A DNA stretch of 48,788 bases, from NCBI RefSeq assembly GCF_002117935.1, contig NZ_BDJE01000006.1, forward strand, positions 1 to 48,788, in the 5' to 3' direction. Source of the DNA: Nocardioides sp. PD653-B2 (GTDB taxonomy: Bacteria > Actinomycetota > Actinomycetes > Propionibacteriales > Nocardioidaceae). The notes under the pieces were generated by a model. That model ran no database searches and was not told where the DNA came from. It was given only the letters and a program-made list of their open reading frames with translations. The position numbers and the translations under genes are program-made. Positions 1 to 7,609 of this stretch are shown here, piece after piece (position 1 is the stretch's first letter; each line of letters opens with the position of its first letter).

Positions 1-83
1 GTCTCGAAACCCCGGGGACCCGGGCAGGCGCGGGGGCTGCGGGGGTTTCGAGACGGTTGCTGCGCAACCTCCTCAACCACCGA
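1..83. repeat. Palindromic intergenic repeat (inverted repeat plus REP-like hairpin)
   Basis: Bases 1-13 (GTCTCGAAACCCC) and 42-54 are perfect reverse complements separated by a GC-rich 28-nt loop. Immediately after, 55-69 forms a second hairpin, GGTTGC-TGC-GCAACC, followed by CTCCTCAACCACC. The second half matches, in reverse orientation, the element at 19946-19980, so this is a dispersed repeat family rather than a one-off terminator. A terminator role for whatever lies to the left cannot be excluded. Confidence 0.6.
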
Positions 84-195
84 TGCTCTCTCCGAACCCC
101 TGTGGACAAAGGCGAAACACTGTTACCAGACCGTTACCCCCAACCCCCGATATCCACAGGAAGTCAGGGCCTCATTGTCGGTGGTCCCTGCTTGA

Positions 196-1455
196 GTGAT
201 GCGTATGGCGACCACCACGCACACCCCACCACGACACGTGATCTCCCGTGCCGTGGTGGGAATGCGCGCCCAGGTCGCCGACCTCGCCCACGCCAGCGTC
301 TGGTCGATGGACCGCGACGAAACCGCCGCCACGCTGACCTCGCTCGCGAGACTGAAGGCCAGCATCACCGAGCTCGAGCTCCGCGTCGCCGCCCACGCCG
401 ACGACGCCGCCGTAGGCGAGGCCTCCGGCGCGACCTCGACCGCGGTGTGGTGGGCCCACGCCACCAACCAGACCCGCCGTGAGGCGATCCGGGACATGCA
501 CCTCGCCACCGCGTTGAGCGCCGGCCACGAACCCGTCCGGGTCGCCCTCGCCGCCGGCGACGTCCTGGTCGAGCAGGCGCAGGTCATCGTCCGGGCCGTC
601 GAGCAGCTCCCCGCCGACCTCGACCAGAGCCTCGTCGAACAGGCGGAGCGGCACATGGTCGCCGAAGCCGCCCACCACGACGCGAAAGCCCTGCGGATCC
701 TCGGGCGGCGGCTGTTCGAGGTCATCGCCCCCGATCAGGCCGACGCCCGCGAAGCGAAACTGCTCGAACGCGAAGAACGCGCGGCCCAGGAGTCCCTGCG
801 GTTCACGATGGCCGAGGACGGCCACGGCCGCGTGCACGGCCGGTTCACCCTCGACGCGCTGACCGGCGCGATGCTCAAGAAGGCCCTACTCGCCCTGGCC
901 GCCCCCAAGCACCAAGCAGCCCAAGGTCCGCTCGGTGAACGACGCCCCGGCCCCGAACGCATGGGCCGCGCGTTCGCCGAGCTCATCCAGCGCTACCCGA
1001 TCGACCGGCTCCCCCACACCGGTGGCCTGAACGCCACCGTGGTCGTGACCATGACCCTCGAGACCCTGGAAGGCCGCCTGCAGGCCGCCCAGCTCGACAC
1101 CGGCGAACACCTCTCACCCGGGCTTGCCCGGCGCCTGGCCTGCGAAGCCGGTGTCATCCCCGCCGTGCTCGGCGGACCCTCCGAAGTCCTCGACGTCGGC
1201 CGCAAAGCCCGCTTCCACACCACCCCCATGCGGATCGCCATGGCCCTCCGCGACCAAGGCTGCACCGCCGTCGGATGCGACTGGCCACCCGGACTGTGCC
1301 ACGCCCACCACCTCCACCCCTGGTCGAAAGGCGGCGACACCAACGCCAAGGCCGGCCGACTCCTCTGCCCCAAACACCACACCCGAGCCCACGACCCCGC
1401 CTACACCACCACCCAGCACCCCGACGGCAAGATCGGCTTCACCCGACGCATATAG
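196..1455 (+). CDS. DUF222 / HNH endonuclease domain protein (13E12 repeat family)
   Basis: A 419-residue protein with the layout of actinobacterial DUF222-HNH proteins: a long helical DUF222 region (about residues 15-330) and a C-terminal HNH nuclease module (about 350-410). The HNH module shows a Cys pair in CTAVGCDWPPGLC, the catalytic HAHHLHPWSKGG segment, and the closing LLCPKHH zinc/HNH motif. Family members are usually multi-copy; the M. tuberculosis REP13E12 elements belong here and serve as the attachment site of the phiRv1 prophage. GTG at 196 is followed by ATG at 199 and 205, and no good Shine-Dalgarno sequence separates them, so the exact start is uncertain. The last 100 bp of the gene are duplicated at 3512-3614, marking the left edge of an island. 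Probably a nuclease; cellular role unknown. Confidence 0.9.
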   Translation: MMRMATTTHTPPRHVISRAVVGMRAQVADLAHASVWSMDRDETAATLTSLARLKASITELELRVAAHADDAAVGEASGATSTAVWWAHATNQTRREAIRDMHLATALSAGHEPVRVALAAGDVLVEQAQVIVRAVEQLPADLDQSLVEQAERHMVAEAAHHDAKALRILGRRLFEVIAPDQADAREAKLLEREERAAQESLRFTMAEDGHGRVHGRFTLDALTGAMLKKALLALAAPKHQAAQGPLGERRPGPERMGRAFAELIQRYPIDRLPHTGGLNATVVVTMTLETLEGRLQAAQLDTGEHLSPGLARRLACEAGVIPAVLGGPSEVLDVGRKARFHTTPMRIAMALRDQGCTAVGCDWPPGLCHAHHLHPWSKGGDTNAKAGRLLCPKHHTRAHDPAYTTTQHPDGKIGFTRRI

Positions 1456-1503
1456 GCCTTCAGTTCAAGCAGGAACGCCACCAGCGCAGCGACCCTGACC
1501 AGC
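1353..1503. repeat. Direct repeat, left copy (HNH 3' end plus degenerate tauE-like 3' end)
   Basis: This stretch aligns with 3512-3661 with about seven differences, one of them a single-base indel. It contains the last 102 bp of the HNH gene, its TAG stop, and about 48 bp corresponding to the 3' end of the TauE gene. The TauE-derived part carries an extra A (TTCAAGCAGG versus TTCAGCAGG in the right copy), so this left copy could not encode the TauE C-terminus. Confidence 0.9.
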
Positions 1504-1522
1504 GCCAGTCGTTGCTCGCCCG

Positions 1523-1720
1523 GATCAAGAGCGACAACCGCGAACCATCTCCGACCGAGCGCGGGACTCGCTGGCCGCGTCCGTCGTTCGCGTCAAGGAG
1601 CTAGACCGGCATGTCAAGGGCCGCGCCCTCGTCGACTCCATCAAGCTCCTCGGGACCTCCGAGGACCTGCCCCGCGACGGCTCTCCGCCCCTCGCCCTCA
1701 ACAAGTTGGTCCTCACCTAG
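1523..1720 (+). pseudogene. Possible C-terminal remnant of an unidentified protein
   Basis: An open frame without a plausible start runs to the TAG at 1718-1720. From about 1560 on, its codons are strongly G/C-ended and the translation looks protein-like (segments RDSLAASVVRVKELDRHVKG and SIKLLGTSEDLPRDG). It begins directly at the inner edge of the left direct repeat, so it may be the tail of a gene cut when the island formed or decayed. I do not recognise the family. From 1721 to 1856 I see no gene or site. Confidence 0.3.
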
Positions 1721-1856
1721 AAGGCGTGGGCCGGCAGCCCGCCGTCTTTTCCTTCCAGTTCGTCGGCGGGCGGGTGCGGACCCCAGCCGGGGCCACCACA
1801 CTGGCTCGCTTCCGTCCCCGTGCACGGCGGGCGAGAGCGGGCCAGGGCGCTGCCGC

Positions 1857-2804
1857 TCACCCATGGGGTATTGCGAATGGAGTACCGGAACCATCGTCAA
1901 GTGCACGGACAGGCGGCCGCATTCTGAGTCCTTCGCCAGGGACCGTGAAGTCGGCCATGCGGTCGATATCATCCATCAGCGGTTTCACAGTCGTCGTGGA
2001 AGTCGGCGTGAGATCGTCTGGTGCTGACGTCTCCCAACTAACGAGCGGGTTGCGAAGGCGACTACTCCACAGGCCAAAGCATCGGTCGTCTGGAGTGGGA
2101 TTGCCCGGATGCCAAGAGAGCGCTGCGACTGCGATCCCACCAGTCGTCGGCAACTCATCCCAGATGTCGTCCGTCCTGACCGTGATCAGCAGCACGGCCT
2201 CGCGGCCGTAGGCAGACATTGAGACGACTTGATGGGTGTAACCCTCCCCTGCCAGCAACCCAATCGACGGCAAGCCGGGCATTAGTAGCGGTCGCCGCTC
2301 CTCTGCCGAGGCCTCAAGCAGGAAGATGGTCCACGTTGCGACATCCGGCCAACGCGCCACCGCTGTGGCGGAATCGCCCCGCCTCGCCATCCCTCCCGCT
2401 CTCGACGGCAACTCCCAGGTCCGTACCGCGATCAACGAGAAGATCTGACTGTTGTGCAAACTCGGCAGCGGCGCGAGTTGGAGGCTCCGTCGCTCGAGTT
2501 CATTGCCGCTGAGCGTCGCGTAGATCGCTCCCGAGCAGTGATAGTGCAACTTCGGCCTCAGTTGGGTGATGGCGCTTGTGGCCGCGGCTACGGAGTCGCT
2601 CTCCAGCACTCCGTATCGCCAGGCCCCAGGCACTTGGGCCGGCGCAAGGAAGACACCGCCGTCGGCCGAGAGGCCAATTGAAGCGGCTGACTTAAAGACC
2701 ACCTCTTTCCCAACGCGACGCATTAGCCCGATCCGAAATGAGCGCACCCTTTTCGACTCATCCGTTAGTTCTGCCCCTATCCCTAATTCGTCCATGCAGG
2801 TCAT
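1857..2804 (-). CDS. Hypothetical protein of the island (unrecognised)
   Basis: About 315 residues, soluble, with no signal peptide or membrane span. I do not recognise a domain. The sequence alternates hydrophobic strands and charged loops (for example VVFKSAASIGLSADGGVFLA and REAVLLITVRTDDIWDEL), suggesting a mixed alpha/beta fold, with a Trp-rich middle. The frame stays open further upstream, but protein-like sequence begins near MTCMDELGIG, so ATG 2804 (or 2795, three codons later) is preferred; neither has a convincing ribosome-binding site. It is transcribed divergently from the small membrane protein at 2904 across about 100 bp. Codon use is less extreme than in neighbouring housekeeping genes, which fits acquisition from outside. 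Confidence 0.6.
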   Translation of the reverse strand: MTCMDELGIGAELTDESKRVRSFRIGLMRRVGKEVVFKSAASIGLSADGGVFLAPAQVPGAWRYGVLESDSVAAATSAITQLRPKLHYHCSGAIYATLSGNELERRSLQLAPLPSLHNSQIFSLIAVRTWELPSRAGGMARRGDSATAVARWPDVATWTIFLLEASAEERRPLLMPGLPSIGLLAGEGYTHQVVSMSAYGREAVLLITVRTDDIWDELPTTGGIAVAALSWHPGNPTPDDRCFGLWSSRLRNPLVSWETSAPDDLTPTSTTTVKPLMDDIDRMADFTVPGEGLRMRPPVRALDDGSGTPFAIPHG

Positions 2805-2903
2805 CGTGCCAAGTGTGTGCGCCTCGTCCCAGTGGGTATCGGTCAGGGCAGGCGCGAAGCGGTTTGTGCTCGGGTTGGTCCAATCGCCTGCGAGAATCCT
2901 GGC

Positions 2904-3401
2904 GTGCTGCAGCCATCGAACCCGCACGACTATGGCTCGACAACTTCCGTTCTCGACGCGATTACCGCTCTCGGCACAGCCGCAGCCGTGCTCGTGGCCC
3001 TCGCCGCTGTGGCAGTCGGTTGGCACGTGGCAAATCGAGATCGCAAGCATTCACGGCTCGTTGAACGCCAGCGCGCGCTCATCGACCTGCTCGCCGCCTT
3101 TGAGGCGATGCAGGCGTACCAGGTACCAGCCTTCGGAAAAGACGGCGAACTCACCACCTGGTCCCAGACCCACCCCCGCGAGTTCGAGGAGATCCGCGCT
3201 CGCTGGCGCGCCAGTCTCTATGCGTCGGGCGAAGATCTCCCCTACACCCGGCGTGCAGCCTTTGACCACTTTGGACCTGGACCGCTGCCCGACGGGGCCA
3301 GGCTGGAAGGGAACCCGGAGATCGACACCGACGCGGTGCGCGCGATTCGCGGCGAGATCGTCGATGTGCTGGATCTGCTGCGCACACAGATTGAGGGCTG
3401 A
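2904..3401 (+). CDS. Small membrane-anchored hypothetical protein of the island
   Basis: Starting at GTG 2904 the protein has 165 residues. One hydrophobic helix lies at about residues 16-38 (LDAITALGTAAAVLVALAAV, then VGWH), followed by a basic stop (NRDRKH) and a cytoplasmic helical tail of about 120 residues rich in Arg/Glu. This shape, one N-terminal helix plus a charged helical tail, is seen in many small accessory proteins of unknown function, and I cannot assign a family. An upstream in-frame ATG at 2817 would give 194 residues but would reach almost to the start of the divergent gene at 2804, leaving no room for promoters, so GTG 2904 is preferred. No strong ribosome-binding site is seen. 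Confidence 0.6.
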   Translation: MLQPSNPHDYGSTTSVLDAITALGTAAAVLVALAAVAVGWHVANRDRKHSRLVERQRALIDLLAAFEAMQAYQVPAFGKDGELTTWSQTHPREFEEIRARWRASLYASGEDLPYTRRAAFDHFGPGPLPDGARLEGNPEIDTDAVRAIRGEIVDVLDLLRTQIEG

Positions 3402-3428
3402 CCGCACCGGTCCTCACGCAATGACGTC

Positions 3429-3500
3429 TACTAAAAGGGGAAGGACTCCGCCGGTCAGCGCTGCTGCCACGTTGAGCCTGGCCGCTAGCACCCTTTAGTA
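3429..3500. repeat. Imperfect inverted repeat near the right edge of the island
   Basis: TACTAAAAGGG at 3429-3439 and CCCTTTAGTA at 3491-3500 are reverse complements apart from one extra A. They sit between the stop of the small membrane protein gene and the right direct repeat and are unusually A/T-rich for this genome. They could be a terminator-like long hairpin or recombination/terminal repeat sequences of the inserted element. Confidence 0.4.
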
Positions 3501-3511
3501 AGGGCCCCCGA

Positions 3512-3661
3512 CGGCCGACTCCTCTGCCCCCGACACCACACCCGAGCCCACGACCCCGCCTACACCACCACCCAGCACCCCGACGGCAAGATCAGCTTCA
3601 CCCGACGCATATAGGCCTTCAGTTCAGCAGGAACGCCAACAGCGCAGCGACGCCGACCAGC
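3512..3661. repeat. Direct repeat, right copy (att-like)
   Basis: Right-hand partner of 1353-1503. It carries a copy of the HNH gene end (to the TAG at 3612-3614) followed without a gap by the functional 3' end of the TauE gene. The boundary with island DNA is at about 3512, after AGTAAGGGCCCCCGA. Confidence 0.9.
3513..3614 (+). pseudogene. 3'-terminal fragment of DUF222/HNH gene
   Basis: The frame from 3513 encodes the last 33 residues of the HNH protein (beginning GRLLCPRHHTRAHDP, ending FTRRI) with three base changes from the intact gene, two of them in the CPKHH to CPRHH codons. It has no start and no upstream DUF222 region, so it is a duplicated gene end and not a functional gene. Confidence 0.85.
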
Positions 3662-4383
3662 ACGATCACCACGCGCAGCACCGCGGGCGGCAGCCGCCTG
3701 CCCACGGTCGCCCCGAGCTGCCCGCCGATGACCGACCCGACGCCGATCAGGAGCACGACCCACCAGTCGGGGTCGGCGACCACGGCGAAGATCAGTCCGG
3801 CGACGGCGTTCACGAGCCCGGCCAGGACGTTCTTGACAGCGTTGAGCCGCTGGAGGTCCTCGTCGATCCCGGTCCCGAGGACGGCCATCAGCAGGACACC
3901 CTGCGCCGCGCCGAAGTAGCCGCCGTACACCCCGGTCGTCAGCACGCCGGGCCACACCCACCAGGTGCCGTGGTGCGGCAGCCCGCCGGTCGCGTCGTGA
4001 CGCTCGGCGACCCAGCGCGAGATCCGCGGCTGGAGCACGACGAGCACGCAGCCGAGCACGATCAGCACCGGCACGATCGCGGAGAACGCGTCGGCGGGCA
4101 GCACCAGCAGCAGCACGGCGCCGGCGCTCCCGCCCACCAGGGACGCCAGGCTCAGGCGCAGCACGCGTGAGCGCTGACCGGCCAGCTCCCGCCGGTAGCC
4201 GATCGCACCGGAGGCCGAGCCGGGCACCAGCCCGATCGTGTTCGAGACGTTGGCGGTCACGGGTGGGATGCCGAACGCCAGCAGGGTCGGGAACGTGATC
4301 AGCGTTCCCGACCCCACCACGGTGTTGATGGTGCCGGCGGCGACCCCGGCGAGCAGGATCGCGACGACCTCGAAGAGACTCAC
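3619..4383 (-). CDS. TauE/SafE family sulfite or organic-anion exporter (TSUP)
   Basis: A 254-residue polytopic membrane protein with about eight hydrophobic segments and the two-fold TSUP layout. The N-terminal repeat has the conserved AGVAAGTINTVVGSGTLITF loop and the second half a similar GAAQGVLLMAVLG segment. Members export sulfite, sulfoacetate or other small anions; the substrate is not predictable here. Its GTG start (4381-4383) overlaps the stop of the SPFH gene in a GTGA arrangement, so it is translationally coupled as the last gene of the ABC-nfeD-SPFH-tauE run. The frame ends LLN-stop immediately next to the duplicated HNH gene end. Confidence 0.88.
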   Translation of the reverse strand: MSLFEVVAILLAGVAAGTINTVVGSGTLITFPTLLAFGIPPVTANVSNTIGLVPGSASGAIGYRRELAGQRSRVLRLSLASLVGGSAGAVLLLVLPADAFSAIVPVLIVLGCVLVVLQPRISRWVAERHDATGGLPHHGTWWVWPGVLTTGVYGGYFGAAQGVLLMAVLGTGIDEDLQRLNAVKNVLAGLVNAVAGLIFAVVADPDWWVVLLIGVGSVIGGQLGATVGRRLPPAVLRVVIVLVGVAALLAFLLN

Positions 4384-5534
4384 GAAGCGGGCGGCTCCTC
4401 CGGCGGTGCCGGGGGTACCTCGCCGGGGTCGACGGACGGATCGGTCGACGTGGGCTGGACTGCGCGCGGGTTGGCGGCCTGGGCGGCCTCGGCGATGGCG
4501 GCCTCGACCGCGGCGTTCGCCTTCTCCAGCTCGGAGGTGGCGAGGGCGCCGCTGCCACCGAGCTGCGGACGCTCGGTGCTGCCCATGTCGACCCGGGTCT
4601 TCGAGCCCGACGAGTGCTGCGGGATGCCTGCGAGGTCGGTCATCGTGGAGCCGAGACCCTCGAGGGCCTTGCCGATCTCGCTCGGCACGATCCAGAGCTT
4701 GTTGGCACCGCCCTCGGCGATCTTCGGCATCATCTGGAGGTACTGGTAGGCCAGCAGCGACTGGTCGGGGTTGCCGTCGTGGATGGCCTGGAAGACCGTC
4801 TGGATGGCCTGACCCTCACCCTGGGCCCGCAGGATCGACGACTCACGGTCGGCCTGGGCGCGCAGGATCTGCGACTCGCGGTCACCCTCGGCGTTCAGGA
4901 TCGCGGACTGCTTGTTGCCCTCGGCGGTGAGGATCGCCGACTGGCGCTGGCCCTCGGCGGTGAGGATCGACGCGCGCTTGTCGCGGTCGGCGCGCATCTG
5001 CTTCTCCATCGCGTCCTTGATCGACGGCGGCGGGTCGATCCCCTTGATCTCGACACGGTTGACCCGGATGCCCCACTTGCCGGTGGCCTCGTCGAGGACG
5101 CCGCGCAGCCCGGTGTTGATCTCCTCGCGGCTGGTCAGTGTCTGCTCGAGGTCCATGCCACCGACGATGTTGCGCAGCGTGGTCATCGTGAGCTGCTCGA
5201 CGGCCTGGATGTAGTTCGCGATCTCGTACGTCGCGGCGATCGGGTCGGTGACCTGGAACCAGATGACCGTGTCGATCGAGACCACCAGGTTGTCCTCGGT
5301 GATGACCGGCTGCGGCGGGAAGCTCACCACCTGCTCGCGCAGGTCGATGACGTAGCGGACCTTGTCGATGAAGGGCACCACGATGTTGAGGCCGGCCGGC
5401 AGCGTCTGCTTGTACTTGCCGAACCGCTCGACGATGCCGGCCCGCGCCTGCGGGATGATCCGGACGGTCTTGGCGAGCAGCAGGATCACGAAGAGCAGCA
5501 GCAGCGCCGCCAGGACGAGGACGACGGTCGTCAC
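4380..5534 (-). CDS. SPFH/band 7 (stomatin- or flotillin-like) membrane protein
   Basis: A 384-residue protein. An N-terminal membrane helix (about residues 3-23) is followed by the SPFH domain (about 24-190; note GIVERFGKYKQTLPAGL and FPPQPVITEDNLVVSID). Residues 188-242 consist of five consecutive 11-residue repeats of the form S-x-I-L-x-A-E/Q-x-x-x-Q/E, a hendecad coiled coil, then a helical region and a Pro-rich C-terminus. Such proteins form large membrane-associated oligomers that organise membrane microdomains or regulate proteases. GTG 5534 is chosen because a GGGAG ribosome-binding site precedes it by 7 nt and because it overlaps the stop of the upstream nfeD gene. The frame is open much further upstream, but that part overlaps other genes. 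Confidence 0.93.
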   Translation of the reverse strand: MTTVVLVLAALLLLFVILLLAKTVRIIPQARAGIVERFGKYKQTLPAGLNIVVPFIDKVRYVIDLREQVVSFPPQPVITEDNLVVSIDTVIWFQVTDPIAATYEIANYIQAVEQLTMTTLRNIVGGMDLEQTLTSREEINTGLRGVLDEATGKWGIRVNRVEIKGIDPPPSIKDAMEKQMRADRDKRASILTAEGQRQSAILTAEGNKQSAILNAEGDRESQILRAQADRESSILRAQGEGQAIQTVFQAIHDGNPDQSLLAYQYLQMMPKIAEGGANKLWIVPSEIGKALEGLGSTMTDLAGIPQHSSGSKTRVDMGSTERPQLGGSGALATSELEKANAAVEAAIAEAAQAANPRAVQPTSTDPSVDPGEVPPAPPEEPPAS

Positions 5535-6010
5535 AATGATTCTCCCGAGTCGAGGGTGGGCATCGGATGGACGTAGGCGGTGGCGCCGCGGATCTCGAAG
5601 ACCTCCACGACGGCGCCGGGCTCGATGGTGTCGTGCTCGTCGTACGGCGCTGCGGTCCAGATCTCGCCGGCGAGCTTGATCTGCCCGGTCTGGAGGCCGG
5701 TGATCCGGACGGTCACCGTGCCCTGCTGGCCCACCAGCTTGCCGTGACCGAGCCGGAGCTCGGGGCCGCTGTGCAGCTTGGCGATCAGCGACGGGCGGAC
5801 GAACGCCAGCATCGCGACCGAGGCACCGGCTGCGATCAGGACCTGGAGGACGACGGCCGCGCCGAGCGCGGCGGAGACCATGCCGGCGAGAGCGCCGACC
5901 GCGAGCATGGCGAGCACCAGGTCGAGGCTGACGAGCTCGGCGGCGCCCAGCAGGATGGACAGGCCGAGCCAGCCCGCCCACAGGTGGTCGCGCATCGAGT
6001 CCCAGTCCAT
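5531..6010 (-). CDS. NfeD-family membrane protein with OB-fold
   Basis: 159 residues: two to three hydrophobic helices (about 12-33, 34-55, 56-74) then a C-terminal OB-fold-like beta domain (about 88-153) containing GQQGTVTVRITGLQTGQIKLAG and the final EVFEIRGATAYVHP. This is the short NfeD type that lacks the ClpP-class protease domain. NfeD proteins are encoded next to SPFH/flotillin partners and are thought to interact with them through the OB domain; here the SPFH gene follows with a 4-base GTGA overlap. The upstream ABC ATPase gene ends 23 bp before, suggesting one transcript. Confidence 0.9.
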   Translation of the reverse strand: MDWDSMRDHLWAGWLGLSILLGAAELVSLDLVLAMLAVGALAGMVSAALGAAVVLQVLIAAGASVAMLAFVRPSLIAKLHSGPELRLGHGKLVGQQGTVTVRITGLQTGQIKLAGEIWTAAPYDEHDTIEPGAVVEVFEIRGATAYVHPMPTLDSGESL

Positions 6011-6033
6011 GGGCCGACCCTAACCCGCCTTGC

Positions 6034-6828
6034 CTACCGGTGGCGCGTGCGGCGGCGTGCGCTCCAGCGGCCGTCGCGGTAGTCGAGCACCAGGGGCATC
6101 CCGAACGTCGACGACAGGTTCGCCTCGGTGACGACCTCCTCGATCGGCCCGGCGTGCACGACCTGGCCCGCGCGGAGCAGCAGCGCGTGCGTGAACCCGG
6201 GCGGGATCTCCTCGACGTGGTGGGAGACGAGGACCGTCGCGGGCGAGTCGGGGTCGGCGGCCAGCACGGACAGCGTCGACACCAGGTCCTCACGGCCACC
6301 CAGGTCGAGGCCGGCGGCGGGCTCGTCGAGCAGGAGCAGCTCGGGGTCGGCCATCAGCGCCCGGGCGATCTGCACCCGCTTGCGCTCCCCCTCGCTCAGC
6401 GTGCCGAAGGTCCGGTCGAGGAGGTGCTTCGCGCCGACCTCGACGAGCAGCGAGCCGGCGCGGTCGTGGTCGAGGTCGTCGTAGGACTCGCGCCAGCGGC
6501 CGACGACGCCGTACGACGCGGAGACGACGACGTCGTGCACCCGCTCCGAGCGCGGGATCCGCTCGGCGAGCGCCGCGCTGGTCAGCCCGATCCGTGGTCG
6601 CAGGTCGAAGACGTCGACGGTCCCGAGCACCTCGTCCAGGATGCCCGCGACACCCGACGTCGGGTGGATCTGCGCGGACGCCACCTGCAGCAGTGTGGTC
6701 TTGCCGGCGCCGTTCGGTCCGAGGACGACCCACCGGTCGTCTTCCTCGACCCGCCACGAGACCCGGTCCAGCAGCGTGGCCTGCCCGCGCCGGATGGTGA
6801 CTTCGACGAAGTCCAGCACGGCGGTCAT
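6034..6828 (-). CDS. ABC transporter ATP-binding protein
   Basis: A 264-residue stand-alone nucleotide-binding domain. Walker A is [10 protein letters not shown] (about residues 36-45), the signature is LSEGERKRVQ (not LSGGQ), Walker B is LLLLDEPAAGLDL, and the switch His lies in VLVSHHVEEIP. The protein resembles YlmA/ModF-like ATPases for which the membrane partner is often unknown; no permease is adjacent. ATG 6828 is used since family homology starts there. It begins a minus-strand run with nfeD, SPFH and tauE, and its start is 43 bp from the divergent gene at 6872. Confidence 0.9.
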   Translation of the reverse strand: MTAVLDFVEVTIRRGQATLLDRVSWRVEEDDRWVVLGPNGAGKTTLLQVASAQIHPTSGVAGILDEVLGTVDVFDLRPRIGLTSAALAERIPRSERVHDVVVSASYGVVGRWRESYDDLDHDRAGSLLVEVGAKHLLDRTFGTLSEGERKRVQIARALMADPELLLLDEPAAGLDLGGREDLVSTLSVLAADPDSPATVLVSHHVEEIPPGFTHALLLRAGQVVHAGPIEEVVTEANLSSTFGMPLVLDYRDGRWSARRRTRHR

Positions 6829-6871
6829 GCGCGCCACCCTATCCAGTCCCGACGGGCTATCGTCGGCCGCC

Positions 6872-7606
6872 GTGACCACCCTGCTGCCCAGCGCCGCCCG
6901 CCTCGCGTGGTGGGGTACGGCGTGGCTGCGCGGCCAGGTCGTCACCGACCTGCTCATCGACGCGGTGATCGGCGACGACGCCACCCATGCGGTCGCCGGG
7001 CTGCCGGGGTCCGACGGCACCGAGACCCTGGTCCTGGCGCTCGGTCGGCTCCGCGCCCTCGGCGCCACGTCGTTCGGGGCCGCGTTCCCGGCCGAGGGCG
7101 ACCCGGTAGGGCTGGGTGGACCGCGCGCCTTCAACGCCGACTCCTACGAGGCCGGCGAGTCGGTCGTCGTCGCCGGGACGGGTCTGGGCCTGGTCCCCGA
7201 CCGGACCGGCGCGGCGGTGATCTGGGTGGCCCAGCCGGCCGAGCGGCGACAGCTGCCCGACGTCGCGGAGGCCGACCAGCAGCTCCGGCTCGCGCTGATC
7301 GAGTCGGCGGACGCGCTCGCGCGACTCGACGTCGCCCGCTGGCGCCCGGAGGTGGCCGACGAACTGCTCAACCTGCGACACCGCGCCCCGGTCGCAGCGC
7401 CCGCGGGCGTGCCCCCGCGCTGCGTCGACCTGGCCGCCCGCGGACTCCAGGCGCTCGGCATCGCCGATCTGGCGCTCGAGGACGACGGCGGGGCGGTCAG
7501 CGCCGCCGAGATCTCCGCCCGTGAGGCGGCGCTGCGCCCCCTGGCCCGGGCCGGACGCCGGGCGCTAGTCGCCGCCTGCTCGCCCGAGGTGTGGCCGCCC
7601 GCCTGA
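6872..7606 (+). CDS. Conserved hypothetical protein
   Basis: A 244-residue soluble protein, Ala/Leu/Arg-rich, that I cannot assign to a named family. GTG 6872 (protein beginning MTTLLPSAARLAWWGTAWLR) is chosen because upstream sequence is the divergent ABC gene. The N-terminal half contains alternating hydrophobic strands with several Gly-rich turns (VVVAGTGLGLVPDRTGAAVI); the C-terminal half is helical. No catalytic motif, signal peptide or membrane segment is apparent. Its stop lies 3 bp from the convergent VOC gene. G/C-ended codon use throughout supports real coding. Confidence 0.75.
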   Translation: MTTLLPSAARLAWWGTAWLRGQVVTDLLIDAVIGDDATHAVAGLPGSDGTETLVLALGRLRALGATSFGAAFPAEGDPVGLGGPRAFNADSYEAGESVVVAGTGLGLVPDRTGAAVIWVAQPAERRQLPDVAEADQQLRLALIESADALARLDVARWRPEVADELLNLRHRAPVAAPAGVPPRCVDLAARGLQALGIADLALEDDGGAVSAAEISAREAALRPLARAGRRALVAACSPEVWPPA

Positions 7607-7609
7607 CCG

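Larger units (their letters stand above)
1353..3661. mobile_element. Putative small genomic island inserted at the 3' end of the HNH gene
   Basis: Two 150-bp direct repeats enclose about 2.0 kb (1504-3511) that holds a truncated reading frame and two divergent unrecognised genes. Because both repeats include the HNH/TauE gene junction, the ancestral locus was evidently HNH gene followed directly by the convergent TauE gene, and the 2.0 kb was added later. Gene-end duplication of this type is typical of site-specific integration, and 13E12-family genes are known attachment sites, but no integrase or transposase is visible inside, so it would be a defective or satellite element. The inner DNA is less G/C-biased than its flanks. 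A local duplication with later insertion is the alternative. Confidence 0.65.

Noticed and set aside
1..54. Terminal inverted repeat of an insertion sequence
   Set aside because: The two arms are 28 nt apart with no transposase on either side; a palindromic intergenic repeat explains it better.
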